From Actinomycetota bacterium (GTDB lineage Bacteria; Actinomycetota; Thermoleophilia; Solirubrobacterales; Solirubrobacteraceae), in the NCBI GenBank assembly GCA_009699915.1, contig WLNG01000035.1, positions 1 to 9,409 of the forward strand: a stretch of DNA of 9,409 nt, written 5' to 3'. The translations under genes and the position numbers were made by a program. Shown here one piece after another: positions 1 to 8,632 of the stretch; position 1 is the first letter of the stretch, and each line of letters begins with the position of its first letter. The notes under the pieces were generated by a model. The model was not told the DNA's origin. It ran no database searches and was given only the letters and a program-made list of their open reading frames with translations.

Positions 1-664
1 CGGGAGCCATGTTGTCCAGCAGCAGGCGCTGCGCACCGGCCGCGAGCGCAGCGTCGACGTCGCCGAGCGAGCGGCATTCGACCTCCAGCGGCAGTTCGGG
101 CGAGGCCTCGCGTGCACGGCGCACCGCCTCGCCGACGCCGCCCGCCAGATACGCGTGGTTCTCCTTGATGAGGATCTCGTCCCAGAGGCCGATCCGATGG
201 TTCACGGCGCCGCCGGCGCGCACGGCGGCCTTCTCGAGCAGGCGCATTCCCGGCGTCGTCTTGCGCGTGTCGAGGATTCGCGCGCCGGTTCCCTCGACGG
301 CCTGCACGTAGCGGGCGGCGAGCGTGGCGACGCCGCTGAGTCGCTGCAGGAGGTTCAGCGCGGTGCGCTCCGCGGCGAGCAGGCCGCGTGCGCTGCCGGT
401 TGCGGTCAGGACCGGCCCGCCTTCACGCCACTGGCCTTCGGGCGCCTCGCGCACGAGCTGGACCTGCGGATCGAGCGTCCGCAGGGCGAGCTCGGCGGCG
501 TCCAGCCCGAAGAGCACTCCCGGCTGCTTCTGCGTGATGCGGGCGACGGCGCGCGCATCCTGCGCCACGGTGGCCAGCGACGTGCGGTCGCCGTCCCCGA
601 CATCCTCGGCAAGCGCGCGGGCGACGACGTCCTCGAGCTCGCGTCGGGTCGCCTCGTCCAGCAC
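1..664 (-). CDS. nadC: Nicotinate-nucleotide pyrophosphorylase (quinolinate phosphoribosyltransferase), 3' end cut by window edge
   Basis: Converts quinolinate and PRPP to nicotinate mononucleotide, CO2 and pyrophosphate, the entry into NAD in the de novo pathway; cytosolic. I translated 221 codons by hand from the GTG at 664-662. Visible landmarks are the N-terminal segment EDVGDGDRTS (residues 20-29, family GD.TS), ERTALNLLQRLSGVAT (99-114), the substrate-binding stretch DTRKTTPGMR (132-141), LEKAAVRAGGAVNHRIGL (143-160), DEILIKENH (162-170) and LLLDNM (214-219). The family is about 280 residues, so roughly 60 C-terminal residues lie beyond the left edge. The start is the first usable codon after the prfB stop, with only GCC between them and both genes in one frame. 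No clear Shine-Dalgarno is seen, so translational coupling to prfB is likely. nadA and nadB are not in the window. Identity is secure from motifs; the GTG start is inferred. Confidence 0.93.
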   Translation of the reverse strand, partial: MLDEATRRELEDVVARALAEDVGDGDRTSLATVAQDARAVARITQKQPGVLFGLDAAELALRTLDPQVQLVREAPEGQWREGGPVLTATGSARGLLAAERTALNLLQRLSGVATLAARYVQAVEGTGARILDTRKTTPGMRLLEKAAVRAGGAVNHRIGLWDEILIKENHAYLAGGVGEAVRRAREASPELPLEVECRSLGDVDAALAAGAQRLLLDNMAP

Positions 665-667
665 GGC

Positions 668-1789
668 TCAGCCCGTGGTCGCCGTTCCGGCGGCGCGCAG
701 CAGCTCGGCGCGGACGAAACCGTCGAGATCGCCATCGAGCACGCGCTGGGCGTCGCCCATCTCAAAAGCGGTCCGATGGTCCTTGACCATCGTGTACGGG
801 TGCAGGACGTAGCTGCGGATCTGCGAGCCGAAGTTCACGTCCTGCGCCTCGCCCTTCTCGCGGGCGATCTCCTCGGCGCGGCGGCGCTCCTCCAGCTCCA
901 GCAGCTTCGCCCGCAACATTTTCATCGCGGTGTCCTTGTTGGCGGTCTGCGAGCGCTCGTTCTGGCACTGGACGACGATGCCGCTCGGCCGATGGGTGAT
1001 GCGCACCGCCGAATCGGTCTTGTTGACGTGCTGGCCGCCTGCTCCTGAGGCGCGATAGGTGTCGACCTGCAGGTCGTCGTCATCGATCTCCACGTCACCG
1101 ACCTCGTCGACGACGGGCGCGACCTCAACCCCCGCAAACGACGTCTGGCGGCGATTGGCGGAGTCGAAGGGCGACAGTCGCACCAGCCGGTGGACGCCGC
1201 GCTCGGCAGAGAAGAGGCCGTAGGCGTTCTCACCCTCTGCGCGGAAGGTCGCGGACTTGATTCCCGCCTCCTCGCCCGCGCTCGCCTCCAGCAGCTCAAC
1301 CTTGAAGCCACGGCTCTCGGACCAGCGCATCATCATCCGCAGCACCATCTCGGCCCAGTCCTGCGCGTCGGTGCCGCCGGCGCCTGCATTGACGGTCACG
1401 AGCGCGTCGCCCCCGTCGTAGGTGCCTGAGAAGAGCCGCTCCTCCTCCAGCGCCGCCAGACGCGACTCGATGCCCGCAAGCTGCTGGTCGATCTCCTCAC
1501 CGAGCGAGGGGTCCTCGTCGGCGAGCTCGATCAGCGTGCCGAGATCCTCGACGTCGCCGGCGAGCGTCTGCCAGCTCTCCAGGCGGCGCGAGGCGCGCGC
1601 GTGCTCGGCGCTGACCTTCGTCGCCTGCTCCTGGTCGTCCCAGAATCCCTGCTCGCCCATGCGGCCCTCGAGCTCGGTGACACGGCCGGCGAGCTCCTCC
1701 GGCTGGAGGTATGCGGCAAGCGATGTCAGTTGCTCGCGGACCGCCGCGACGCGCTGCGGGGTGCTCTCTGGGACGGGGACCGCGGCCAC
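668..1789 (-). CDS. prfB: Peptide chain release factor 2 (RF2)
   Basis: Terminates translation at UGA and UAA by binding the ribosomal A site and triggering hydrolysis of peptidyl-tRNA. The 373-residue product has the N-terminal helical domain (about 1-110), the stop-codon-reading tripeptide SPF at 206-208 that marks RF2 rather than RF1 (which has PxT), and the catalytic GGQ at 251-253 within SGAGGQHVNKTDSAVRITH. Length matches the family. The start is GTG at 1789-1787; no ATG occurs in frame until residue 44, and no strong Shine-Dalgarno is visible. At the position where E. coli prfB has its in-frame UGA frameshift site, this gene reads TAC CTC CAG (residues 27-29) with no stop, so it is uninterrupted. 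It follows secA by 45 bp and ends in TGA, its own cognate stop, 3 bp before nadC. The secA-prfB order is widespread in Gram-positive bacteria. Confidence 0.96.
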   Translation of the reverse strand: MAAVPVPESTPQRVAAVREQLTSLAAYLQPEELAGRVTELEGRMGEQGFWDDQEQATKVSAEHARASRRLESWQTLAGDVEDLGTLIELADEDPSLGEEIDQQLAGIESRLAALEEERLFSGTYDGGDALVTVNAGAGGTDAQDWAEMVLRMMMRWSESRGFKVELLEASAGEEAGIKSATFRAEGENAYGLFSAERGVHRLVRLSPFDSANRRQTSFAGVEVAPVVDEVGDVEIDDDDLQVDTYRASGAGGQHVNKTDSAVRITHRPSGIVVQCQNERSQTANKDTAMKMLRAKLLELEERRRAEEIAREKGEAQDVNFGSQIRSYVLHPYTMVKDHRTAFEMGDAQRVLDGDLDGFVRAELLRAAGTATTG

Positions 1790-1810
1790 GTCGGCGACGC
1801 TAGCACCACG

Positions 1811-1830
1811 CGGCGCGCAGCCACGCGCCG
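1811..1830 (-). other. GC-rich hairpin in the secA-prfB spacer
   Basis: A perfect 7-bp inverted repeat (CGGCGCG / CGCGCCG) with a 6-nt loop fills much of the 45-bp gap between the secA stop and the prfB start. No T-run follows, so it is not a canonical intrinsic terminator. It could attenuate, stabilise the secA mRNA 3' end, or affect prfB initiation about 21 nt downstream. In DNA this GC-rich a short hairpin may also arise by chance. Confidence 0.35.
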
Positions 1831-1834
1831 GCGC

Positions 1835-4702
<2,868 letters not shown>

Positions 4703-4708
4703 GGCCGC

Positions 4709-4736
4709 AGCATAGCGGCGGATGGGGGCCGTTCAG
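4709..4736 (-). promoter_or_regulatory. Putative leaderless promoter of secA
   Basis: On the minus strand a TATGCT hexamer (4714-4709; 4 of 6 matches to TATAAT) lies six bases before the secA ATG. A CTGAAC hexamer (4736-4731; 3 of 6 matches to TTGACA) lies 16 bases further upstream. This spacing would place transcription start at or near the A of the ATG, as in the leaderless mRNAs common in actinobacteria, and fits the lack of a Shine-Dalgarno. The match is modest and is inference. Confidence 0.35.
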
Positions 4737-4747
4737 ACCGGTCTTGA
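4733..4747. promoter_or_regulatory. Palindrome overlapping the putative secA -35 region
   Basis: A perfect 10-bp palindrome AGACCGGTCT (4735-4744) extends to 12 paired positions if one base is bulged, TC/GA flanking. It overlaps the -35-like hexamer proposed for secA. A GTTCAGA direct repeat lies at 4731-4737 and 4754-4760. The position would suit an operator, but no regulator is known from this sequence, and short palindromes occur by chance. Confidence 0.25.
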
Positions 4748-4760
4748 GAGGGCGTTCAGA

Positions 4761-4776
4761 AGCCCGCTGCCGGGCC
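4761..4776 (-). terminator. Weak terminator-like hairpin after hpf
   Basis: In the transcript direction GCCCG-GCAG-CGGGC forms a 5-bp all-GC stem with a 4-nt loop, extendable by one G-U pair, and is followed by a short TTCT. It begins about 10 nt after the hpf stop codon. The short stem and weak U-tract make efficient termination uncertain; partial read-through into secA is as likely. Confidence 0.35.
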
Positions 4777-4784
4777 AGGGGTCC

Positions 4785-5129
4785 CTACACCTCGTCGGCG
4801 CGGCGAATCGTCTCGCCGCCCGCGCGGCGACCGAGGCGCGCCTTGTCGAGATGCCGGTGCACCTGGCGCTGGAGCTCGTCGACCACATGTCCGAGACAGG
4901 GACCGAGCTCGCGCGAATCGGCCTCGGCGTGGATCGTCGCCCCCGGCATCTGCAGCGTCGCCTCGACGTGGAAGTGCTCGGGAATCGCCGGGTTGTGCTG
5001 CTCGGTGAGCGTTACGCGGCAGAACGTTCCCTCGGGAACCTGACGCTCCAGTCGCTCAAGGCGCTGCTCCGTCAGCTCGCGCATCTCCTCCGTGATGGGC
5101 ACGTGACGCCCCGTGACTTCGAGCTGCAT
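4785..5129 (-). CDS. hpf: Ribosome hibernation-promoting factor, short form (HPF/YfiA family)
   Basis: Binds the 30S decoding region in slow-growing or stressed cells and shuts down translation. The 114-residue protein begins MQLEVTGRHVPITEEMRELT and shows the family's beta-alpha-beta-beta-beta-alpha pattern: TEQRLERLER (helix 1, about 20-29), CRVTLTEQ and HFHVEATLQMPGATIHAEA (strands), and CLGHVVDELQRQVHRHLDKA (helix 2, 78-97). The start ATG at 5129-5127 is fixed by an AAGGAG Shine-Dalgarno with a 5-nt spacer; longer readings of this frame would run through comF in another frame and are shadow. The C-terminal dimerisation domain of long HPF, usual in Gram-positive bacteria and in this position before secA, is absent: the protein stops after a short basic tail and nothing resembling the domain is readable in the 82 bp downstream. 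It lies 53 bp after comF. Confidence 0.9.
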   Translation of the reverse strand: MQLEVTGRHVPITEEMRELTEQRLERLERQVPEGTFCRVTLTEQHNPAIPEHFHVEATLQMPGATIHAEADSRELGPCLGHVVDELQRQVHRHLDKARLGRRAGGETIRRADEV

Positions 5130-5134
5130 GATCG

Positions 5135-5140
5135 CTCCTT
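5135..5140 (-). promoter_or_regulatory. Ribosome binding site of hpf
   Basis: AAGGAG on the minus strand ends five bases before the hpf ATG. It is the clearest Shine-Dalgarno in the window and decides the hpf start. A TAGGAT hexamer (4 of 6 to the -10 consensus) lies about 30 bp further upstream, but no convincing -35 accompanies it, so I do not call a promoter here. Confidence 0.75.
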
Positions 5141-5182
5141 GCGGATCGCCTATGGGAACTGATCCTACCGGCGGGTGGGGGC

Positions 5183-5818
5183 TTAGGGCACCCGGGCAAA
5201 GGTGGCCGCGTCGACGCGCAGGGCTCCGGTGGCGCGCAGCACCACCGCGCACGCCTCGAGCGTGGCGCCGGTCGTGCGGACGTCGTCGATCAGGACGCAG
5301 CGCTGCGGTGCGAGGCCGGCGGCGCGCACACCGAGCGCCGCTCCAGCCAGCCGCGACCCGCGGCCGAGGCCACGCTGGCGCGCTCCGGGGCGGGCATCGC
5401 GGCGCAGCACGCGCGCCACCGGCAGGCCCAGGCGCACGCCGAGCGCCACGGCGAGCGCATCGGCGTGGTCGAAGCCGCGTCGGCGCCGGCGCAGCGGGTG
5501 GGCAGGAACGGGAACCAGCGTCACGCCCGGCGCGAAGAGCCCCTGCGGGCGGCGCAGCGCCATCTGCGAGGCGAGGTACGGGGCGATCCCCGCCGCGGCG
5601 GAGAACTTGAGCGCGTGCACGAGGTCGCGCGCGGGGCCGGCGAAGTCCAGTGGCGCCCACCAGCGTCCGAGAGCCGCGCCGGGCCCACCGTCCTGACCTG
5701 GATCGAGCCACGGCAGCTCGGCGGCGCAGCCGGCGCAGAGCGGATGCGCGCCGGGAACGTGGCCGTCGCACGCCCAGCAACCTGCCGGGGCGAGGAGGTC
5801 GAGCAGCAGGTGCCACAT
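5183..5818 (-). CDS. comF: ComF-family phosphoribosyltransferase-like protein
   Basis: ComF proteins combine an N-terminal zinc finger with a type I phosphoribosyltransferase fold. They are required for DNA uptake in naturally competent bacteria, but many non-competent bacteria carry them and the reaction is unsettled. From the ATG at 5818 the protein is 211 residues. It has a four-cysteine zinc finger (C14, C17, C28, C31), the segment LVPVPAHPLRRRRRGFDHAD (101-120, family VPVP.H..R.R.RGFNQA), an Arg-rich RQRGLGRGSR segment (147-156), and the PRPP-binding loop VLIDDVRTTGATL (175-187). The frame stays open upstream to an ATG at 5992 inside the previous gene, but that extension is Arg-rich and unlike the family, whereas MWHLLLDLLAPAGCWAC is a typical ComF N-terminus preceded by AAGG. 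It sits between the uridylyltransferase and hpf; comF next to hpf and secA is common in actinobacteria. Confidence 0.92.
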   Translation of the reverse strand: MWHLLLDLLAPAGCWACDGHVPGAHPLCAGCAAELPWLDPGQDGGPGAALGRWWAPLDFAGPARDLVHALKFSAAAGIAPYLASQMALRRPQGLFAPGVTLVPVPAHPLRRRRRGFDHADALAVALGVRLGLPVARVLRRDARPGARQRGLGRGSRLAGAALGVRAAGLAPQRCVLIDDVRTTGATLEACAVVLRATGALRVDAATFARVP

Positions 5819-5944
5819 CCGGCCGACCTTGCAGCGCCGAGACGCGCGACACCAGTGAGGATCTGCGACGAATCCGCCTCGTGCTCGCGTCCGACCCGCG
5901 GACGCCGCTCGCCACCGCGGCCGATCTGTCCTGGACCTTTGATC

Positions 5945-5967
5945 CGCGCCCGCTGCCTCTGGGCGCG
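5945..5967 (-). terminator. GC-rich hairpin just after the uridylyltransferase stop
   Basis: A perfect 7-bp stem CGCGCCC / GGGCGCG with a 9-nt loop begins two bases after the TGA of the upstream gene. No T-run follows (next bases GATCAAAGG). U-less hairpins directly after stop codons occur at actinobacterial 3' ends, so this may mark the end of the ahcY operon, but termination is not proven by the sequence. The remaining 126 bp up to comF show no convincing promoter or gene. Confidence 0.4.
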
Positions 5968-5969
5968 CT

Positions 5970-7346
5970 TCAGGCGCCGAGCACGGCGCCATCGGGCACC
6001 GCGCAGGGCCCGGTCACCGTCGCCTCGCCGCGCACGACGACGTCGGCGCCAAAGCGCACGTCCCCGGTGACGGTCAGCGAGCTGCACTGCTCCAGCGAGG
6101 GAGGCCCGAAGGGCAGGCGCGCCTCGAAGTCGGCGAGCAGCCGGAAGTGCTCCGGGTCAAGCCGAACGAGCGGCACACGGCCAGCGCCGGTGGCGAGCTC
6201 GATGCGCGCGCCCTCCCCAAGCCGGTAGGCGTCGGAGCGCAGCACGAGCAGGTCGTCGGTCGTCTTCACCGGGACGAAGCGCGAGCGCGGGACACGGATC
6301 GCCTGCGCGCCGTCGAAAGCGTCGATCGCCGCCCCCATCGCGCTCTCCAGCTGCACCACCGCCGGAGACGAGGGATCACGTGGATCGACCGTCTTGCGAT
6401 TGACGATCATCGGCAACGTGAGCGACCCATCGCGGCCCAGCACGGTGGCGAGGGCGTCGAGGTCGAGCCAGATCGAGTTCGTGTTGAAGAAGCGGTGCCG
6501 CTCGATGTCCTGGAAGGCATCGAGGTCCGCCGGGGCGGTCTGCGCGACCTCGCGCAGGACGAGCCCGCCGCCGGCGCGCCGGGCGAGATGCCCGCCCTTG
6601 CGATCGGCGGGTGTGCGGTCGGCAACCTCCATCAGGAACGGGAGTCCCTCTGCCGCGATCCACGCGAGGATCGCCGGATCGAGCACCGCGCCGAGGTTGT
6701 CGGCGTTCGAGACGAAGGCGTAGCGGTAGCCGCGCTCCAGGAGCGCGTCCAGCAGGCCGGAGCTGACGAGCGACGGATAGAGATCCCCGTGGCCGGGCGG
6801 CGCCCACTCGAGCGCGGGGTCGGCCTCCCAGCTGACCGGTGTCAGGCTGCCATCGTCGAGCAGCTTGGGCACGCGGCCCTGGAGCAGGTCGGCGGGCAGG
6901 TCGGCCGAGAGCGATCCGTGTCGGGCGAGCGCCGCGAGCGAGGCATCGCGCGTTGCGAAGCTGTTGAGCAGCACGAGCGGGAGCCGCGGCGCGCCGTGCA
7001 GCTCGCGCAGCGCGAGCACCTGCTGCGCGCAGACGTCCAGGAAGCTCAAGCCGTCCTTGACCTGCAGCAGCGACTTGGGTCCGGTCACCCCGATGCTCGT
7101 GCCAAGGCCGCCATTGAGCTTGATCACGACGGTCGCGTCGAGCAGCTGCGCCGCCGCGTCGCCGGGCTGAGGCAGCGTCGCGGCGTCGGGCAGCGCGATG
7201 ACCGGTTCTAGATCCTCCTCGGCGAGGATGCCGGTCTCGCCGGCAGCCAGCCGCTCGAGGCTCGCACGGAAGGCGGCTACGGCGGTATCCCCCGCGCCGT
7301 CGGCGCGCAGCTTTGCGAGCGCCTGCGCGACGGCGTGTTCGCTCAT
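5970..7346 (-). CDS. UTP-glucose-1-phosphate uridylyltransferase, eukaryotic-type (UDPGP family)
   Basis: Makes UDP-glucose from glucose-1-phosphate and UTP, supplying glycan, glycolipid and trehalose/glycogen-type pathways; cytosolic. The 458-residue protein has the nucleotide-binding loop LNGGLGTSIGVTGPKS (77-92), PPGHGDLY (183-190), SNADNLGA (213-220), the KGGHL segment (250-254), FNTNSIW (287-293) and VKTTDDLLVLRSD (360-372), ending in a short left-handed beta-helix-like tail (about 419-458). These are hallmarks of the UGPase group typical of eukaryotes and some bacteria, not of bacterial GalU (which has a GKGTRF loop). Related UDPGP enzymes use N-acetylhexosamine-1-phosphate, but NTN..W and the N-terminal loop fit the glucose enzyme better. 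I chose ATG 7346-7344, giving a 4-bp ATGA overlap with the preceding gene and a GAGGA just upstream; an in-frame ATG at 7373 would add nine residues inside that gene. Confidence 0.92.
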   Translation of the reverse strand: MSEHAVAQALAKLRADGAGDTAVAAFRASLERLAAGETGILAEEDLEPVIALPDAATLPQPGDAAAQLLDATVVIKLNGGLGTSIGVTGPKSLLQVKDGLSFLDVCAQQVLALRELHGAPRLPLVLLNSFATRDASLAALARHGSLSADLPADLLQGRVPKLLDDGSLTPVSWEADPALEWAPPGHGDLYPSLVSSGLLDALLERGYRYAFVSNADNLGAVLDPAILAWIAAEGLPFLMEVADRTPADRKGGHLARRAGGGLVLREVAQTAPADLDAFQDIERHRFFNTNSIWLDLDALATVLGRDGSLTLPMIVNRKTVDPRDPSSPAVVQLESAMGAAIDAFDGAQAIRVPRSRFVPVKTTDDLLVLRSDAYRLGEGARIELATGAGRVPLVRLDPEHFRLLADFEARLPFGPPSLEQCSSLTVTGDVRFGADVVVRGEATVTGPCAVPDGAVLGA

Positions 7347-8554
7347 GCGTCCTCGTGCGGGGCCGGCACCCATGCACGGGCGTAGGCGGCCTGCTCGGGG
7401 GTGAGTTCATCGATCGTCACACCGAGCGCGTCGAGCTTGAGCCTCGCAACCTCGCGGTCCAGGGCGACCGGCACCGGGTGAACGCCGGGCCCCAGCTCCC
7501 CGCGACGACGCACGAGCTCCTCGACGGCGAGCGCCTGCGTGGCGAATGAGAGATCCATCACCGCCGATGGGTGGCCCTCGGCGGCGGCGAGATTCACGAC
7601 GCGGCCGCGCGCCAGGAGGTTGAGGCGCCGCCCGCCGAGGTCGAACTCGTCGACCAGCGGGCGCACCTCGCGGTGGGCCTGAGCCATGTCGGCGAGGGCG
7701 GCGAGGTCGATCTCGACGTCGAAGTGACCGGCGTTGGCGAGGATCGCGCCGTCCTTCATGCACTCGAAGTGCGCGCGCGTGAGCACGCCTGTGCCGCCGG
7801 TGACGGTGATGAAGATGTCGCCGCGAGCGGCGGCCTCGAGCGACGAGCAGACTTCGAAGCCCGCCATGCGCGCCTCGAGCGCCCGGATCGGATCGACCTC
7901 ACAGACGATCACGTTCGCGCCGAGACCGTGGGCGCTGCGGGCAACGCCGGTACCCGTCCAGCCGTAGCCGACGACCACGACGACCGCACCGGCGAGCAGG
8001 ACGTTCGTCGCCCGCAGGATGCCGTCCACCGTCGATTGGCCGGTGCCGTAGCGATCGTTGAAGGCGCGCTCGGTGCGCGACTCGTTGACGGCGAGGACCG
8101 GGCACCCGAGCCGGCCGGCGGCGTCCATCGCGCGCAGGCGCACGAGCCCCGTCGTCGTCTCCTCGGTCGCCCCCACCATGCCGGCGACGTGGTCCGGGCG
8201 CGCCTCGTGCAGCACGGTGATGAGATCGGCCCCGTCGTCGAGCGTAATGTCCGGGCCACTCGCGACGAGCGCGGCGACGTGCTCGTCGTAGCGACCCGCG
8301 TCCTCGCTGTGGACGGCGTAGACCTCCACGCCATCGCGGACCAGCGCCGCGGCGGCGTCGTCCTGCGTGGAGAGCGGGTTGGCGGCACAGAGCGCCACCG
8401 CGGCCCCGCCGTCGCGCAGGGTGCGCACGAGGTTCGCCGTCTCGGCGGTGACGTGCAGGCAGAGCCCGATGTTCAGGCCATCGAGCGGGCGCTCGACGGC
8501 GAAGCGCTCGCGCACCAGCGCGAGCACCGGCATCTGCCGCGCAGCCCAGGCCAC
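7343..8554 (-). CDS. Short (Thermotoga/archaeal-type) S-adenosylhomocysteine hydrolase paralogue with altered catalytic segment
   Basis: Family members use bound NAD+ to split S-adenosylhomocysteine into adenosine and homocysteine; some archaeal relatives act on S-inosylhomocysteine. This 403-residue copy keeps CLHVTAETA (H34), NPLSTQDD (59-66), LDDGAD (105-110), ATEETTTG (129-136), the NAD loop GYGWTGTG (196-203), GHFDVEID (276-283) and GHPSAVMDLSF (327-337). It lacks the C-terminal K..HYRY tail of the neighbouring ahcY and ends KLDALGVTIDELTPEQAAYARAW plus a short tail, the short-form pattern. The catalytic segment reads NESRTERAFNDRYG (157-170): Glu162 replaces the catalytic Lys, and Asn166-Asp167 replaces Asp-Asn. 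Substrate and activity are therefore uncertain. The only usable start in frame is GTG 8554, yet family-like sequence continues upstream of it. It overlaps the next gene by ATGA and follows ahcY in the same frame, 78 bp after its TAG. Confidence 0.88.
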   Translation of the reverse strand: MAWAARQMPVLALVRERFAVERPLDGLNIGLCLHVTAETANLVRTLRDGGAAVALCAANPLSTQDDAAAALVRDGVEVYAVHSEDAGRYDEHVAALVASGPDITLDDGADLITVLHEARPDHVAGMVGATEETTTGLVRLRAMDAAGRLGCPVLAVNESRTERAFNDRYGTGQSTVDGILRATNVLLAGAVVVVVGYGWTGTGVARSAHGLGANVIVCEVDPIRALEARMAGFEVCSSLEAAARGDIFITVTGGTGVLTRAHFECMKDGAILANAGHFDVEIDLAALADMAQAHREVRPLVDEFDLGGRRLNLLARGRVVNLAAAEGHPSAVMDLSFATQALAVEELVRRRGELGPGVHPVPVALDREVARLKLDALGVTIDELTPEQAAYARAWVPAPHEDA

Positions 8555-8596
8555 CCGCGCCTCGCCGACCCCGGCGAGACCCGGGTCGGCGATGTC
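8555..8596 (-). other. Family-like N-terminal extension lacking a start codon
   Basis: The 14 codons directly upstream of, and in frame with, the GTG at 8554 read DIADPGLAGVGEAR, continuing into VAWAARQMPVL. Short-type SAHH proteins commonly begin with a D-[IV]-x-D-x-x-L-A-x-x-G-x-x-R-[IV]-x-W-A pattern, so this looks like real coding sequence. No ATG, GTG or TTG lies in this frame between the ahcY TAG (8635-8633) and 8554. An ATG at 8598-8596 is one base out of frame; a single extra G after it would give MDIADPGLAGVGEARVAW. Either a non-standard start, an indel or a sequencing error could explain this. Confidence 0.55.
8562..8592 (-). repeat. Perfect 10-bp inverted repeat before the SAHH paralogue start
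   Basis: On the minus strand TCGCCGACCC and GGGTCGGCGA form a perfect 10-bp, mostly GC stem around an 11-nt loop, ending seven bases before the GTG start. There is no T-run, so a canonical terminator is unlikely. It lies in the ahcY-to-paralogue gap, within the family-like coding extension. It could fold over the initiation region, attenuate expression relative to ahcY, or be a by-product of a GC-rich coding sequence. Confidence 0.5.
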
Positions 8597-8632
8597 ATGG
8601 GGCGGCTTGCGCTGCGCGGCGATGACGAACGC

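Noticed and set aside
155..1048. Plus-strand 297-codon open frame across the nadC-prfB junction.
   Set aside because: Antisense to two clearly identified genes, no family motif, typical of high-GC shadow ORFs.
4703..4784. A SecM-like arrest peptide gene before secA.
   Set aside because: The 82-bp gap has no plausible short coding frame with a start and an arrest motif.
4785..5915. A 376-codon reading of the hpf frame.
   Set aside because: The first two thirds are an out-of-frame shadow of comF; the AAGGAG and ATG at 5129 define the true hpf.
5819..5992. Longer ComF reading starting at the ATG at 5992.
   Set aside because: The added 58 residues overlap the upstream gene, are Arg-rich and unlike ComF; the ATG at 5818 gives a standard N-terminus with an AAGG upstream.
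6147..7211. Plus-strand 354-codon open frame opposite the uridylyltransferase.
   Set aside because: Arg/Glu/Ala-rich shadow with no motifs; the minus-strand gene has full family hallmarks.
7347..7373. Alternative uridylyltransferase start at ATG 7373.
   Set aside because: It would add nine residues overlapping the SAHH paralogue, while ATG 7346 forms a typical ATGA coupling with a nearby GAGGA.
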